Assembly: GCA_025786725.1 (NCBI GenBank)
Contig: JAHLTZ010000028.1
Span: 1-64,000, forward strand
DNA length: 64,000 nt
Source of the DNA: Syncephalis fuscata
Taxonomy: Eukaryota > Zoopagomycota > Zoopagomycetes > Zoopagales > Piptocephalidaceae
Direction: 5' to 3'
Made by a program: the position numbers and the translations under genes. Shown piece after piece: positions 11,880 to 22,984 of the stretch. Within the stretch, counting starts at the first letter, position 1; the number at the start of each line of letters is the position of its first letter. Under the pieces are notes generated by a model. That model saw nothing but the letters and a program-made list of their open reading frames with translations, was not told where the DNA came from and ran no database searches.

Positions 11880-12551
11880 ATGCCTCCAATAGCAATGTCT
11901 AGTGGCAAATCAGCCGCTTTGGATCTTACCCCTGTATTACCAGATGCCGACGTGGTTCGACTAGTTGCTCGTTTCTACGAGATTAATTTAACGGATCCAA
12001 TGCTTACCCACTACTTTATTCAATCACAAATGTCATCGCTACGTGCAAAATTTGCTCGATTTGTTGTGCATGGACTTGCTGGTCTACCGGTTGATCGGCC
12101 ACGTCTACGTCGTATCCATCGTCGTTTGGGTATTGGAGATATTGAATTTGCTGCGTGTGCTAAAAACCTGCTTACCGCTTTAGCCGAACAGCCAGCTCTT
12201 GAAACAAAACTAAAAGATCAGCTTTTACTATTGCTATGGGAGCTTGAAGCGGATATTACCGTTGAAGGTGGCGTACCTTTGCTTGATGGGTCTGGCGAAG
12301 GTTCGAATACGAAAGGGTCACATCATGGCACAAGCTCTCATCGTACACGCAGCTATTCTACATATGGACTTGGTTCGGGTACGGGATCTAGTTCAGGGGC
12401 CGACAAAAGCGGCGATATAATTTACTTGGATGATTTACAAGAGATTGCCGCGCAACGTAATACCACAGCGACATCATCTATTCCCCAAAACAGTCCGCTG
12501 CTATTGTCGCCAAGAATACGACCTGGCTGGCGCAGTTTAATCCCATGGTAG
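11880..12551 (+). CDS. Truncated (2/2) haemoglobin-like protein, single domain
   Basis: A 223-aa single-exon protein. Residues about 15-110 hold one truncated-globin domain: DVVRLVARFYEINLTDPMLT, SSLRAKFARFVVHGLAG and the likely proximal His in RLRRIHRRLGIGDIEF. Here the B10 position is Tyr (RFYEI), unlike the two-domain paralogue at 6769-8001. The C-terminal half is Gly/Ser/Thr-rich and ends LLLSPRIRPGWRSLIPW. The last ~450 bp including the 3' flank are duplicated at 17328-17779. It lies between a truncated FYR copy and a transposon-like element, so the locus has been rearranged. Confidence 0.8.
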   Translation: MPPIAMSSGKSAALDLTPVLPDADVVRLVARFYEINLTDPMLTHYFIQSQMSSLRAKFARFVVHGLAGLPVDRPRLRRIHRRLGIGDIEFAACAKNLLTALAEQPALETKLKDQLLLLLWELEADITVEGGVPLLDGSGEGSNTKGSHHGTSSHRTRSYSTYGLGSGTGSSSGADKSGDIIYLDDLQEIAAQRNTTATSSIPQNSPLLLSPRIRPGWRSLIPW

Positions 12552-12925
12552 TGCCGCTTTATGCTTATATTTTTGATTTATACATTTATTACTAACTTTA
12601 ACTTTTGTACTAAGCACATCAATATTTTGTTTATATGTTTATTATTAAAACACATTATTATTGCATAAGTTTCACTTCAATTTTAAGTAGAATAATAACA
12701 TGTTATTATATATCTTATTTATTTTATTAATTAAATACAACAGTTTTTTTACAAACATCAATCTATTACAGTTAGCTACATTCAATACAGCTACATTGAC
12801 ACTGCTTATTTTAACAATAATATCAATTATTTATATTTAATAACATTTGCAGTTAAATTACATATTTTTTTATTGAAATGGTGACGAATGGTAAAAATAT
12901 TAATGATTAAATTATTACACTGTAG

Positions 12926-13972
12926 TGTTTGTTTGGTGGTCAAATGATTACATTTAATCATATTCACACTAAAATTAAACTTTCTTCTATTAAACATGAA
13001 ACTAGGGGCAATTCACATCAGGGTCCAAAATACTCATTATCACAGATTTATTATACAGTATGCATATATTCAGTATACATATATATTTTATTCATTTATA
13101 TCACTTCCAATATGCCCTACACTATTATATATCATTTATAATATACTAAATGTATTTTATTTATTATATACACCAACACACTTCACGCAGTCCACTCATT
13201 ACGTTATACACACTGTAACTTTAACATTATTTTATATACTTTCTCACCGTACATTTGTCATTTTATATATCATTCTATACTCGCCTAGTCTTCCTCTATC
13301 CAAAGCTGGTCTTATTTTTGTTCTAGCTTTATTATTAACAAATGTCGACTAATTCCGCTTATTGATTATGTATATATGCTCAATAACTTTAACACTGCTA
13401 ATCGGCACTTCGTATTATATATTCGTTATATTACATATCATTCCATTGTCTAGTGTATACGCACTAGTTATTGCAATTGTTCTTTTTGTTCTAGCTTTAT
13501 TATTAAAAAAGTTTAACTAATGTCAATCATCTTGTTTATTAGGCTAATGCTCAATAACTTTAACATTGCTAATCTCGTTCAATATTGCATATTCATTATA
13601 ATGTTTATCATTTTATTATATATTAGCCATACGCTGTCTATAGCCGTTGTCGGTATAGTTTCAACTGCTTTATTAATAAAAATTAACCTATTGCACCTAG
13701 TCTGTTTACTGAGTTGTATTGGTAGAATAAATAATATGAATATGAATTGAATTGTTTTATTAAGATTATTTATAAACAAACTAGATCATGTCAATTAGTT
13801 ATGATTTTAATGCTATTCAAGCAAAGTGACGGGTGTATATAGTAATAATACATACTGTGATGATATATGCATACTGAATAATGAACCTACAATGATGAGT
13901 ATTTGATGATTGATGTCACTCACCACCCATCATCATGCTTAATAAATTGGATGTTATTAGATATTAGTCATT
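12926..13972 (+). mobile_element. TIR element E, copy 1 (left arm of palindrome)
   Basis: Near-identical in reverse orientation to 15663-16709; even meaningless ORFs translate identically. The ends are inverted relative to each other: the left end has GTTTGGTGGTCAAATGATTA, the right end the complement of TTTGGTGGCCAAATGACTA, followed inward by a shared AATACTCAT...CAGTATGCATATAT block on both sides, so the terminal inverted repeats are about 150 bp and imperfect. No transposase is recognisable, which suggests a non-autonomous DNA element. Confidence 0.75.
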
Positions 13973-13988
13973 TGGCCACCAAACAAAT

Positions 13989-15662
13989 AATAAAAGTGAT
14001 GATGTGGCGATTAAATAAACTCACCACTTGTCCCATGTTCAATAGATTGAGCGTGCAGTTCAATTGCGCGAATGTTATTAAATTTAGTCATTTGACCCCT
14101 AAACATAATAATTTTTATTTATATTACATTAGCACTTGCACCCACACTATAAAAACAGACTGCCGATTGCATAGCACACGATTTACGTTACGCCTTCCTC
14201 TTTCTCTTCCTCCATACTTGACAGCATTCATCCACTAGCCACCTTCCCCACTTGCACTTGCTTCCGTAAGTTCGGTATATGCCTTGCTTGCTATATGTCA
14301 TTGTTGGTCTATTAGTATAAGCATGCCTAGTCTCGGTACTACATACCGCCCTGCTGTATGGCGCCGTACAGCATTGCTAGCGGTGTCGTTTTACCTTGTA
14401 AACAGCTGCTAGTATGCTAACTATGATGGATATATGCTACCAAACATATACCGTTATCTTTCTCTTCCTCATCCTTTCCTCTATACCTTCTATTGCTCAC
14501 CGTGCTAGCAACAGTGTGCTTAGCTATGGTAGTAGCATATTGCGGCATTGCTGTATGGCCAGTACAGCAGTGCCATTATATGCACTACCTGTAAACACCT
14601 GCCAGCACGATGTTGCATTGGCAGCTCTCCTTTTCTTTCCTTTTGATAACCACTTACTGGTCCTTTTGTATGGTGCACTGATCGTGCAATGTAAGTAACT
14701 AGCTTAAATCATCACCAACTCTGCATATAATACTTTAGATTTACAAGCCATCAAGTGTCAATTCAAGGACAATGGCGATTAGTGTGTTAGCGGCCGGCTA
14801 CCAAGCAATATAACAACCAATGTATATTGATGACTTTAGATTTAGATTACTAATTACTAACCTGTATTGATAATTACAATTTATATCATAAATAAAAATC
14901 ACAATTGTTTTAGTGTGCTAGCGGCCGGCTACACAACATTGCAACATACTAACTTTATACATATATTGTTTTAAATTTTAGATACCGGACACTAACACTA
15001 ACATTTATTGATTATTATAGGTTTTAGGTAGCCGGCCGCTAGCACACTAAAATTAATTATAAAATATAAATTTAGGACAATTGTCTACTAACGTACTAAC
15101 ATTGTATTAATTATTTTAGATTTGTAGGTAGCCGGCTACTAACACACTAATACGCCCATTTCAAATAAGTAAATAATGTGATACTGCTACAACTGCAGTA
15201 TCCATCATATAAAACATGTGATGGTATACCACTATTTATTGGTGGCGATATACCATCACAACAATACCAACAAATAAGTACTTGATGTGGCATCATCAAG
15301 ATTAAAAAAATACTATTGCTATCAATTACTAGCAATATTAAAGTTATATTAAATCAATTTAATAATATGTTATTTATTACCAATTAATAACTTATTATGC
15401 GTTGATATTATCAAACAATATCGGTGCAAACTGTTAAACAAAAGCAACAACTACTAATAAGTAGATGCAAAGGTTTATACATTTTGCATTTTAATAAAGA
15501 TATAATCAATATATTTTATTGCATTTAATAAAGTGAATTGTAATAATAAAGATTATACAATTATTATATTTGCACATACTAGCTACTCATTAATTAATTA
15601 AATAAAAATGATTTTTACAATCATTAAATAATTTATTAATTATTATTGCTTTTTTGAAGGAC
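13989..15662. other. Spacer of the 3.8-kb palindrome, no supported gene
   Basis: Single-copy loop between the two inverted elements. It contains another element-like terminus near 14030-14105 (CTCACCAC... to GTCATTTGACC), a pyrimidine-rich part (14180-14700), and four copies of a 22-bp GC-rich motif (14780-15149, separate entry). The 94-aa ORF at 14414-14698 has no recognised domain. Confidence 0.5.
14780..15149. repeat. Nested inverted repeats with GC-rich AGCGGCCGGCTAC ends
   Basis: The motif TAGTGTG(T/C)TAGCGGCCGGC followed by TAC occurs in direct orientation at 14780-14802 and 14911-14932, and as its reverse complement at 15028-15049 and 15127-15149. The outer and inner pairs each face inward, like terminal inverted repeats of a small element nested in a related one (about 370 and 140 bp). 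The GC-rich motif stands out in very AT-rich DNA. Confidence 0.7.
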
Positions 15663-16709
15663 AAATGACTATTTTTAATAATATCCAATTTATTGAACAT
15701 GATGATGGGTGGTGAGTGACATCAATCATCAAATACTCATCATTGTAAATTTACTGTCCAGTATGCATATATCATCACAGTATGTATTATTACTATATAC
15801 ACCCGTCACTTTGCTTGAATAGCATTAAAATCATAACTAATTGACATGATCTAGTTTGTTTATAAATAATCTTAATAAAACAATTCAATTCATATTCATA
15901 TTATTTATTCTACCAATACAACTCAGTAAACAGACTAGGTGCAATAGGTTAATTTTTATTAATAAAGCAGTTGAAACTATACCGACAACGGCTATAGACA
16001 GCGTATGGCTAATATATAATAAAATGATAAACATTATAATGAATATGCAATATTGAACGAGATTAGCAATGTTAAAGTTATTGAGCATTAGCCTAATAAA
16101 CAAGATGATTGACATTAGTTAAACTTTTTTAATAATAAAGCTAGAACAAAAAGAACAATTGCAATAACTAGTGCGTATACACTAGACAATGGAATGATAT
16201 GTAATATAACGAATATATAATACGAAGTGCCGATTAGCAGTGTTAAAGTTATTGAGCATATATACATAATCAATAAGCGGAATTAGTCGACATTTGTTAA
16301 TAATAAAGCTAGAACAAAAATAAGACCAGCTTTGGATAGAGGAAGACTAGGCGAGTATAGAATGATATATAAAATGACAAATGTACGGTGAGAAAGTATA
16401 TAAAATAATGTTAAAGTTACAGTGTGTATAACGTAATGAGTGGACTGCGTGAAGTGTGTTGGTGTATATAATAAATAAAATACATTTAGTATATTATAAA
16501 TGATATATAATAGTGTAGGGCATATTGGAAGTGATATAAATGAATAAAATATATATGTATACTGAATATATGCATACTGTATAATAAATCTGTGATAATG
16601 AGTATTTTGGACCCTGATGTGAATTGCCCCTAGTTTCATGTTTAATAGAAGAAAGTTTAATTTTAGTGTGAATATGATTAAATGTAATCATTTGACCACC
16701 AAACAAACA
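15663..16709 (-). mobile_element. TIR element E, copy 2 (right arm of palindrome)
   Basis: Reverse-complement copy of 12926-13972 with very few differences, so the pair is recent or maintained by gene conversion. With the 1.7-kb spacer it makes a 3.8-kb inverted structure able to form a large hairpin. No coding gene is recognised. Confidence 0.75.
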
Positions 16710-17327
16710 ATAAATTATTAATAAATTATTTAATGTACAAAAAATAGTTATTTTTATTTAATTAATAAATGAGATTATATATACAAGTCATAAATTGAAT
16801 AGCATTGTACATGAAGACTATGAACAAATTGAAATATTGATAAAAGAGTTGCTTAATTGATGCAATAAAACAAAGAATAAAAACCAATCGCATAAAATCA
16901 AATACAATTATACAATATGTCAACAGTAAAACAATAAACGTAATAGAAAAATAGATGACAGGCAATAAATACTGGTATATTCATAGAACATGTCATCAGT
17001 ATATAATGAAAATAAATAAATGACAAACAATGAAGACAAGTATAATTGTAGAATAATGTCATCATTAAAACAATGACAATAGTGACAGAAATGGTATTCT
17101 AAATGGATTACTATCTAAAATTACTGTCGCATAGTGCTTCTAAGCCAATCCATATAAATGTGACATTAACAAATTTATAAAGGCAAAGCGATGGATTACT
17201 AGCTATATAAATAAATAAAATGTATTTATTTAACAAGTCTGAATCCATTACAATTGTGTACACACACTATTTGCTTTTTAAAAACAATTTAATAAAAGTA
17301 TGAAACAAACTTTACTTCAGCCAAAAA

Positions 17328-17779
17328 TCAGCTTTTACTATTGCTATGGGAGCTTGAAGCGGATATTACCGTTGAAGGTGGCGTACCTTTGCTTGATGGG
17401 CCTGGCGAAGGTTCGAATACGAAAGGGTCACATTATGGCACAAGCTCTCGTCGTACACGCAGCTATTCTACATATGGACTTGGTTCGGGTACGGGATCTA
17501 GTTCAGGGGCCGACAAAAGCGGCGATATAATTTACTTGGATGATTTACAAGAGATTGCCGCGCAACGTAATACCATAGCGACATCATCTACTCCCCAAAA
17601 CAGTCCGTTGCTATTGTCGCCAAGAATACGACCTGGCTGGCGCAGTTTAATCCCATGGTAGTGCCGCTTTATGCTTATATTTTTGATTTATACATTTATT
17701 ACTAACTTTAACTTTTGTACTAAGCACATCAATATTTTGTTTATATGTTTATTATTAAAATATATTATTATTGCATAAA
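17328..17779 (+). pseudogene. 5'-truncated copy of the truncated-haemoglobin gene
   Basis: Direct copy (about 452 bp, a handful of substitutions) of 12218-12669: the C-terminal ~106 codons plus 3' flank of the globin at 11880-12551. The globin domain itself is absent; the open frame (17341-17661) starts in the middle of the LLLLWELEADITVEGG segment. Sequence upstream of 17328 is unrelated AT-rich DNA. Most likely a fragment carried along during the rearrangement that created the neighbouring inverted elements. Confidence 0.85.
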
Positions 17780-18625
17780 TTAGCTGTCTCAACTGTCTTT
17801 AATATTGTTATAAACATCTATATTTACTTTTCAGCCTAATAACTTTCCATGTATTGTTTTCACCCATAAAACATTAATAGATTTTGACTGTTGGTACAAC
17901 GTGTTTTGTTTTATTGATGAATAGGCCCAAATGTTTCATATGACCCACCATGTGCCTGTAACAACGATACCTAGCATCGCCCCTAACCAACCACCTCGCC
18001 TTTTGTTTAGTAATTCTCCTTTGTTGGATAAATAATAAAACTACAATTTTAGCTGTCTATATATAGGCTATGACTGAGAAAAGATCTTCAAAAAGTATGG
18101 CTTTACCTGCCGCATAATTTAAGGAAATCTTTATTTAATTTGTTCACCTATTAATAACTTGGGACTGGTAATAGACCCTCTAATCTATTTATTACTACTA
18201 ATAGCTGAGTTTTACTGTTTTTTGTTATTTTATACAGCGACCATCGTTTATACACGTGAGGCGAAATCCCTTTACTTCCAGCTTGCCTCGAGTTTCTTTA
18301 TCAAGAATTCTTATAACCGCATGTTTTTGAAAACGGCGACTCCGTAATCTTGCTACTTAGCTTTGCCATTCATTCTACATTCCGCTTTCTCAACTTCTAC
18401 CCAACCTACTTATCCCGCATTCCGTTTATTCTTTTCATGACAACACTATTCAAGCCCAATTCTGTTTGTCTCGTTACCATTAAACTGCTATAGTCTTCTC
18501 AGTTTTAAGAATAGATTCAATAACCTTTATTAGTGTCAATTTCACATTGTATGGCTTCATTGATATTGCTTTAAGTACTCAGTATCATTTCTAGACCAAG
18601 GATTATTGATAGTTCATACGGCGCA
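17780..18625. other. Intergenic, no gene seen
   Basis: A 0.85-kb spacer upstream of the secreted-protein gene. Pyrimidine-rich stretches (18360-18530) lie just before the start codon, as upstream of several genes in this window. No repeat or RNA gene was recognised. Confidence 0.5.
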
Positions 18626-19653
18626 ATGGCATCCAAATGGATTGCTTTACTAGCAATGCTTCGACTGCTATTGCTAGCTTTTGTTATTCAGCTGTCTAGT
18701 ATACCGCTGGCAGTTTCACAATCAAATCAATCTGCCCCAGCAGCTAGAAGTGAGCCCATCATCTCGCCGATATTAGCGCAATATCCCGTCAATATGACAC
18801 TTAATGCGCCCATTACCACGCTCATACCGCGTGAGCCACGTAATGTAACCGATGCTGCAGGATTAATGGCCCGCATTGGTCATCGACTTCTTTATACCAT
18901 TGGCTTTTACGGTGTACGCAATACTTCACATGCTGCTTGGATTAATAACGAATGGATTGCACCTCGTAGTCCTTTCCAAATCCATACAACACAAGAGCTA
19001 GTGCAAGTGATAAGAACAACCTTTCTGCAGCGTTATGCTACTGGTCCATTTCGTGGTATAGTATACCCTTGTTTAAAAGCCGGTAGTTTTGCCGAATTCA
19101 TTACTTGGCGCACGACTGTTGCCGATAATAGCGATGGAGCAGCAGCCAGTGTATTAAATAGCAACCAACCTGACCGACTAAGAGTTAAAGTACTCTGTAT
19201 AGAAGGCGTGCGATTAAATATCGATGCCGCAACAGTCGATTTTAACACCGGTCTTATGAAGCCAACAGCATCGCCGCTAGATAAAAGTGGCTCTGTTATT
19301 GTTACTAGTGGAGATGGCAGTGTTAGTAGAGATGCCACAACAGGTAGTTTACAAATTAAGCCGCAGTCCAATGGTACTGCTATTAGTTCAACATCAATTC
19401 TTTTCCCTAATGGTACTATTATCAATCTTAAAACTCCAAAGAATAATGAGCAATCAAATGAAGTGAAACCATTAAATGATTCAAAATACCAACACCTATC
19501 TCACCAGTATCCAGCAACAACAACTCTGCGTTGAATGGCAATACATCATCGGCCAATCAGGATACTAATGGTGGCCCTATACATTTATACAATTCATCAA
19601 TGGCACTAACATCGACAGTTTGGCTATTTACATTTGTTTTAATGCTTTTGTAA
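18626..19653 (+). CDS. Secreted, probably GPI-anchored surface protein
   Basis: The N-terminus (MASKWIALLAMLRLLLLAF...) is a clear signal peptide ending near AVSQSNQS. The ~300-aa body has several NxS/T sites (NMT, NVT, NTS, NGT, NDS), two or three scattered Cys and no recognised domain. The first frame stops at 19532-19534. The next frame continues with Ser/Asn-rich sequence and a hydrophobic tail (MALTSTVWLFTFVLMLL, stop 19651-19653) typical of a GPI-attachment signal. The frames can be joined either by a 95-nt intron (19413-19507, GTACTA...CACCAG) that restores phase, or by a one-base loss in the A-run 19483-19486. I therefore extend the gene to 19653. Function unknown. Confidence 0.65.
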
Positions 19654-20607
19654 AGAATGATACGCTTACACTATAACCAACATTTGTAATGATCTTTTAC
19701 TTTCTTCCTTAAACATCTTTTTATATGCATGCTTTTAAAACTGTTTAAAATAATCAACTTGTTTGTCGCTTGTTTCGCTCCTTGCCTGGTGTAAAATATG
19801 AAACAGGTCAACAGCAACTTATTGCAAATAGTTAATACAGACGTCTATGAAGTTTTATTGCTCAATTGCTTGTGATATAATACAGATTTTTATTTATATT
19901 AATGTCATTACACCAATATTGAATAAATTTATCCTTATTTAATATGGTTCAGTGCTAAATGACTAAAACTGGTACCACACACCATTGAACTAAATATTTG
20001 TTTTATTAAACATATGACTGAGTGATGAGTGAAATTAGTCATCAAAACACTCATCAGTATAATTTATTATCCAATATGTATATATCCACCATCCAGCTGT
20101 GCTATTACTATTGTATACTCATATATATTATCATTTTAACATGTATTAACAACTTTACATTTAGTATAAATAATATTGCTTATGCTTGTTTATTATTAAT
20201 CAACAGAAATGCTAATATTTCAAGTCAAAAGATATGAGTTTTGCAAGCATGTTTACACTTTAGTTATTAAGTTTATATTATGTAATACTAATACTATAAA
20301 GATAACTAGAACAGTACTATTTCATTCGGCGAAAAGCTTAAAAAATATTTAAAAAATGTACAATAAAAACGTCCATGTTGACATTAATAATTATAAAACG
20401 TGAAATAAAACTATTAATAACAAATTGCTAAGCGAAGTATGATCAATAAACATCAATCGACCCAGCAAATCAATATAGCACATACATATATAGCATACTA
20501 TTGATAATAAATATACCAAATAGTAAATTTTATTTAATACTAAAATGTATTATTATAAAATATATAATCATTAAAATAATAAATATCATAAAACAATTAG
20601 ATAAGAC
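19654..20607. repeat. AT-rich spacer with degenerate element E fragment
   Basis: Around 19985-20200 the sequence (TGAGTGATGAGTGAAATTAG, ACTCATCAGTATAATTTATT, CCAATATGTATATATCCACC) resembles one terminus of the TIR element family at 12926/15663/39030. The rest is low-complexity AT-rich DNA without a gene. Confidence 0.5.
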
Positions 20608-21645
20608 GCACTTGCACAACACAAGAAGACAGCTCGTGGAAGCAGAAAAGAAAAAATATTTATTTTGCGGAGTTTGTGTGTCAAACGCAACAGTCCTTTT
20701 TTGGACGGTCAAGCACACAGTGCCATTTCTATAGCTGGCCACATAATTGTACTGAAAAAAACGGTTCCACATTGCCTTGAACAAATTTATGCAACATTCG
20801 ATGCCAATTGGGTAATATTTCGCATTGGCCGGCCTTTTGTTGTAGTGACAGAGGTCAAGCTGTCTAATAGCTCAGTGGGCGTCGCAGTAGAAACTGTAGT
20901 AGCAGCAGCGTTGTTGTTGTTGTTGCTGCTGCTGTAGGTGCCATTGCTGTTGCCGCTTCAGCATGCAGATCTTCCCAGCTTTGGTAGCCGTGCAGCTGTT
21001 GAATTAGTAGCTGTGTTAATGGATCGGAAAGCCAAAAAACTACACATGCACAAGACTTATGAGGCGATCAACAGTGACTTGCATTGATGCTTACCAGCGG
21101 TCCACTAATACGAGTTCCTTTTGTTGTACTTGCTAAACATGCTTGCGTCCAAGGTTGTGTAGGCGTGCGACCTTCAAAGTTGTGCTGTCTATCTTCGGTA
21201 AATACCTAATATGACCGTTTGTAAAGAGACTATACTTGAATCCTCATGGTTTCAGGCCACTAGCTTACCGCGAATATAGGCCCATCTTCATCTGCCTCGA
21301 TCGTCATCCAATACTCACGACCGAAATGGTACTTACTCGCCCGATAGCCAACCGGGTAGGGATGATGGAACATACACTGTAGAACATAGAAATGGTTAAC
21401 CTTTGCCATTCTTTGCCATTCTTTTGCCATTGAACTATGTCCTACTTACCGCACGATTACTCCAAAACTGCAATTTACGCTCATCCGTCACCAGGTGTCC
21501 AATATCCCATATAGTAGTGCCGATACTCCCTGTAGCGACAAATAAATAGTCATGAATACACACAAATCATTAAGCCTACATAGAGTTAATGGTGCCGATA
21601 TACAACGCGGTATCTGGTTGACACAGTAAGGTAAAATTACAATAA
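20608..21645 (-). repeat. Parental half of inverted duplication (FYR gene 3' part)
   Basis: Reverse complement of 10600-11637, about 1,038 bp at very high identity, with break points in an intron of the FYR gene (21645) and in its 3' flank (20608). The two copies lie about 9 kb apart in inverted orientation and bracket the globin/TIR-element cluster. Confidence 0.85.
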
Positions 21646-22286
21646 TTCAAATGTTAACTTACCATACTTTTATAGCGAAATGATAAGTGCCACTTGAATC
21701 CACGCGATAATTTATTCCAAGCATCATCATTTTCATCATTTTTATCGTTTTCATTTTCTTTATCTTCCAACTCTGCTGCTATTTGTCGCTTTTCCACAAG
21801 ATCTTCAGGATTTGATAGCGGCTTAAGCTAGTATGCATACGAAATACATTTAAACCGTTCATTCATTATTCAATCTGTAAAAACATAAAAATACATACTA
21901 AAGGTGCCTCGCCTCGTAATCTTTTAGAAGCTCTTGATGGCTTTAGTACAGCTGCGATGGGCAGTACGCGACGTCGTATTGATCTAGACGACTAAAAATT
22001 AAGTAGATAAACAGATAACCATAATAAATATATTAATATCTATATAAAATCATAACGATTAATCTTACCGTTTTATTTACTGAATGGTCGTTATCAGCTT
22101 TTATTGTTTCTTTCTTTGAAAGTCCTAACTGAGCCAATAATTCCTCATTCCGCTGAATATTTTCAACGCGCTGTCGTTCAAAATCACTTAATTCAACTCG
22201 TCTATTACAATTCACGCCATAATATTAGTTATTATGCGTATTCTTAATATCAAATAACGCGTAACTTGCCGGTGTTTAGAAACCAT
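20864..22286 (-). CDS. FYRN-FYRC domain protein (TBRG1-like)
   Basis: Likely nuclear chromatin-associated protein; FYRN/FYRC pairs occur in TBRG1 and in MLL/Set1-type proteins. Exon 1 is only MVSKHR (22286-22270) and needs a GC-AG intron (donor GCAAGT at 22269-22264). Exon 2 (from 22201) encodes VELSDFERQRVENIQRNEEL. Then follow a basic exon (SSRSIRRRVLPIAAV...SKRLRGEAPL), an acidic linker with WNKLSRGFKWHLSFRYKSM, and the FYRN/FYRC exons: DIGHLVTDER, HHPYPVGYRASKYHFGREYW, FTEDRQHNFEGRTPTQPW and FFGFSDPLTQLLIQQL. The join before SIGTTIWD is uncertain: GTAAGT gives the wrong phase, whereas GTATGG four bases upstream fits. A one-base difference in the CAA/CAG tract relative to the 10600 copy gives a stop at 20864-20866 instead of 20787-20789. 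Confidence 0.75.
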
Positions 22287-22498
22287 AATTGCAAATGCGT
22301 AAGAAATAAAAAAGATTAATATAAATAAACAAAAATATAATAATACTATTTGTTATCCATTCACTTCAATGTGTGTGTGTGTGTGTGTGTGACTATTGTC
22401 ATTTATTTTACATGCACTGCTTACGTTGTCTTTTTAACTACTATAACCACAAGTAACTATTTCAAACACTTTTGTATCGTTTAAAGACAACATTAAGC
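22287..22498. promoter_or_regulatory. Short divergent promoter region with GT microsatellite
   Basis: The 212-bp spacer between the divergent FYR-domain and FAS1 genes presumably holds both promoters. It contains a (GT)n run at 22372-22391. No TATA box was identified with confidence. Confidence 0.5.
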
Positions 22499-22976
22499 AT
22501 GTCAGCGGTATTTGACCATAAGAATGAAGGACCAGTATCATTGAATGATTTAATTGCTCGTGATAAATCGTTAACCACCTTTATTGATGCTTATCGTCGT
22601 TATCCAGAACTAGTAAGTTAGTTAGATAAGCCATAGTATTAATAGTACTAATAAATCTATTAAATAGGTTGATTTACTGGAGGATACGAGTAATAACGTT
22701 ACGGTGATTGCCGTTACTAATGAAGCCTTTAAAGCTTTAGAACATATACCACCAGAAGAAGAGTTAAAACGACGTATTAAACGACACTTTCTAGTCAACT
22801 TCACTGCTGATGCAAACCAGCCACATATACAACAAAGTGTCAATACACTGTCAAATGAACCGGCAATGGTTACTGTACAAAATGGACGAGTCCATATGCT
22901 TGAAGGAGCAATAACAACACTAGTGACTGAACTACCGCATAGTGTTCTTTATAAAACAGATATATTACTGTCTTGA
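22499..22976 (+). CDS. Fasciclin (FAS1)-domain protein
   Basis: Two exons, 22499-22612 and from about 22669 to 22976, joined by a GT-AG intron in phase 0 (LVDLLEDTSNN across the join). The N-terminal part SLTTFIDAYRRYPELVDLLE and VTVIAVTNEAFKALE match the start and H1 motif region of FAS1 domains. ALEHIPPEEELKRRIKRHFL corresponds to the helical insert and VNTLSNEPAMVTVQNGRVHM to the second conserved strand. It is about 140 aa, one domain. No signal peptide is seen, so the product is probably cytosolic or vacuolar, unlike most secreted FAS1 proteins. The stop codon is 8 bp from the stop of convergent RSAD1. Confidence 0.8.
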
Positions 22977-22984
22977 TCAATTTA

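Noticed and set aside
13520-16115. Small ORFs duplicated in both palindrome arms
   Set aside because: Identical translations only reflect the recent inverted duplication; products are AT-driven hydrophobic peptides without domains.
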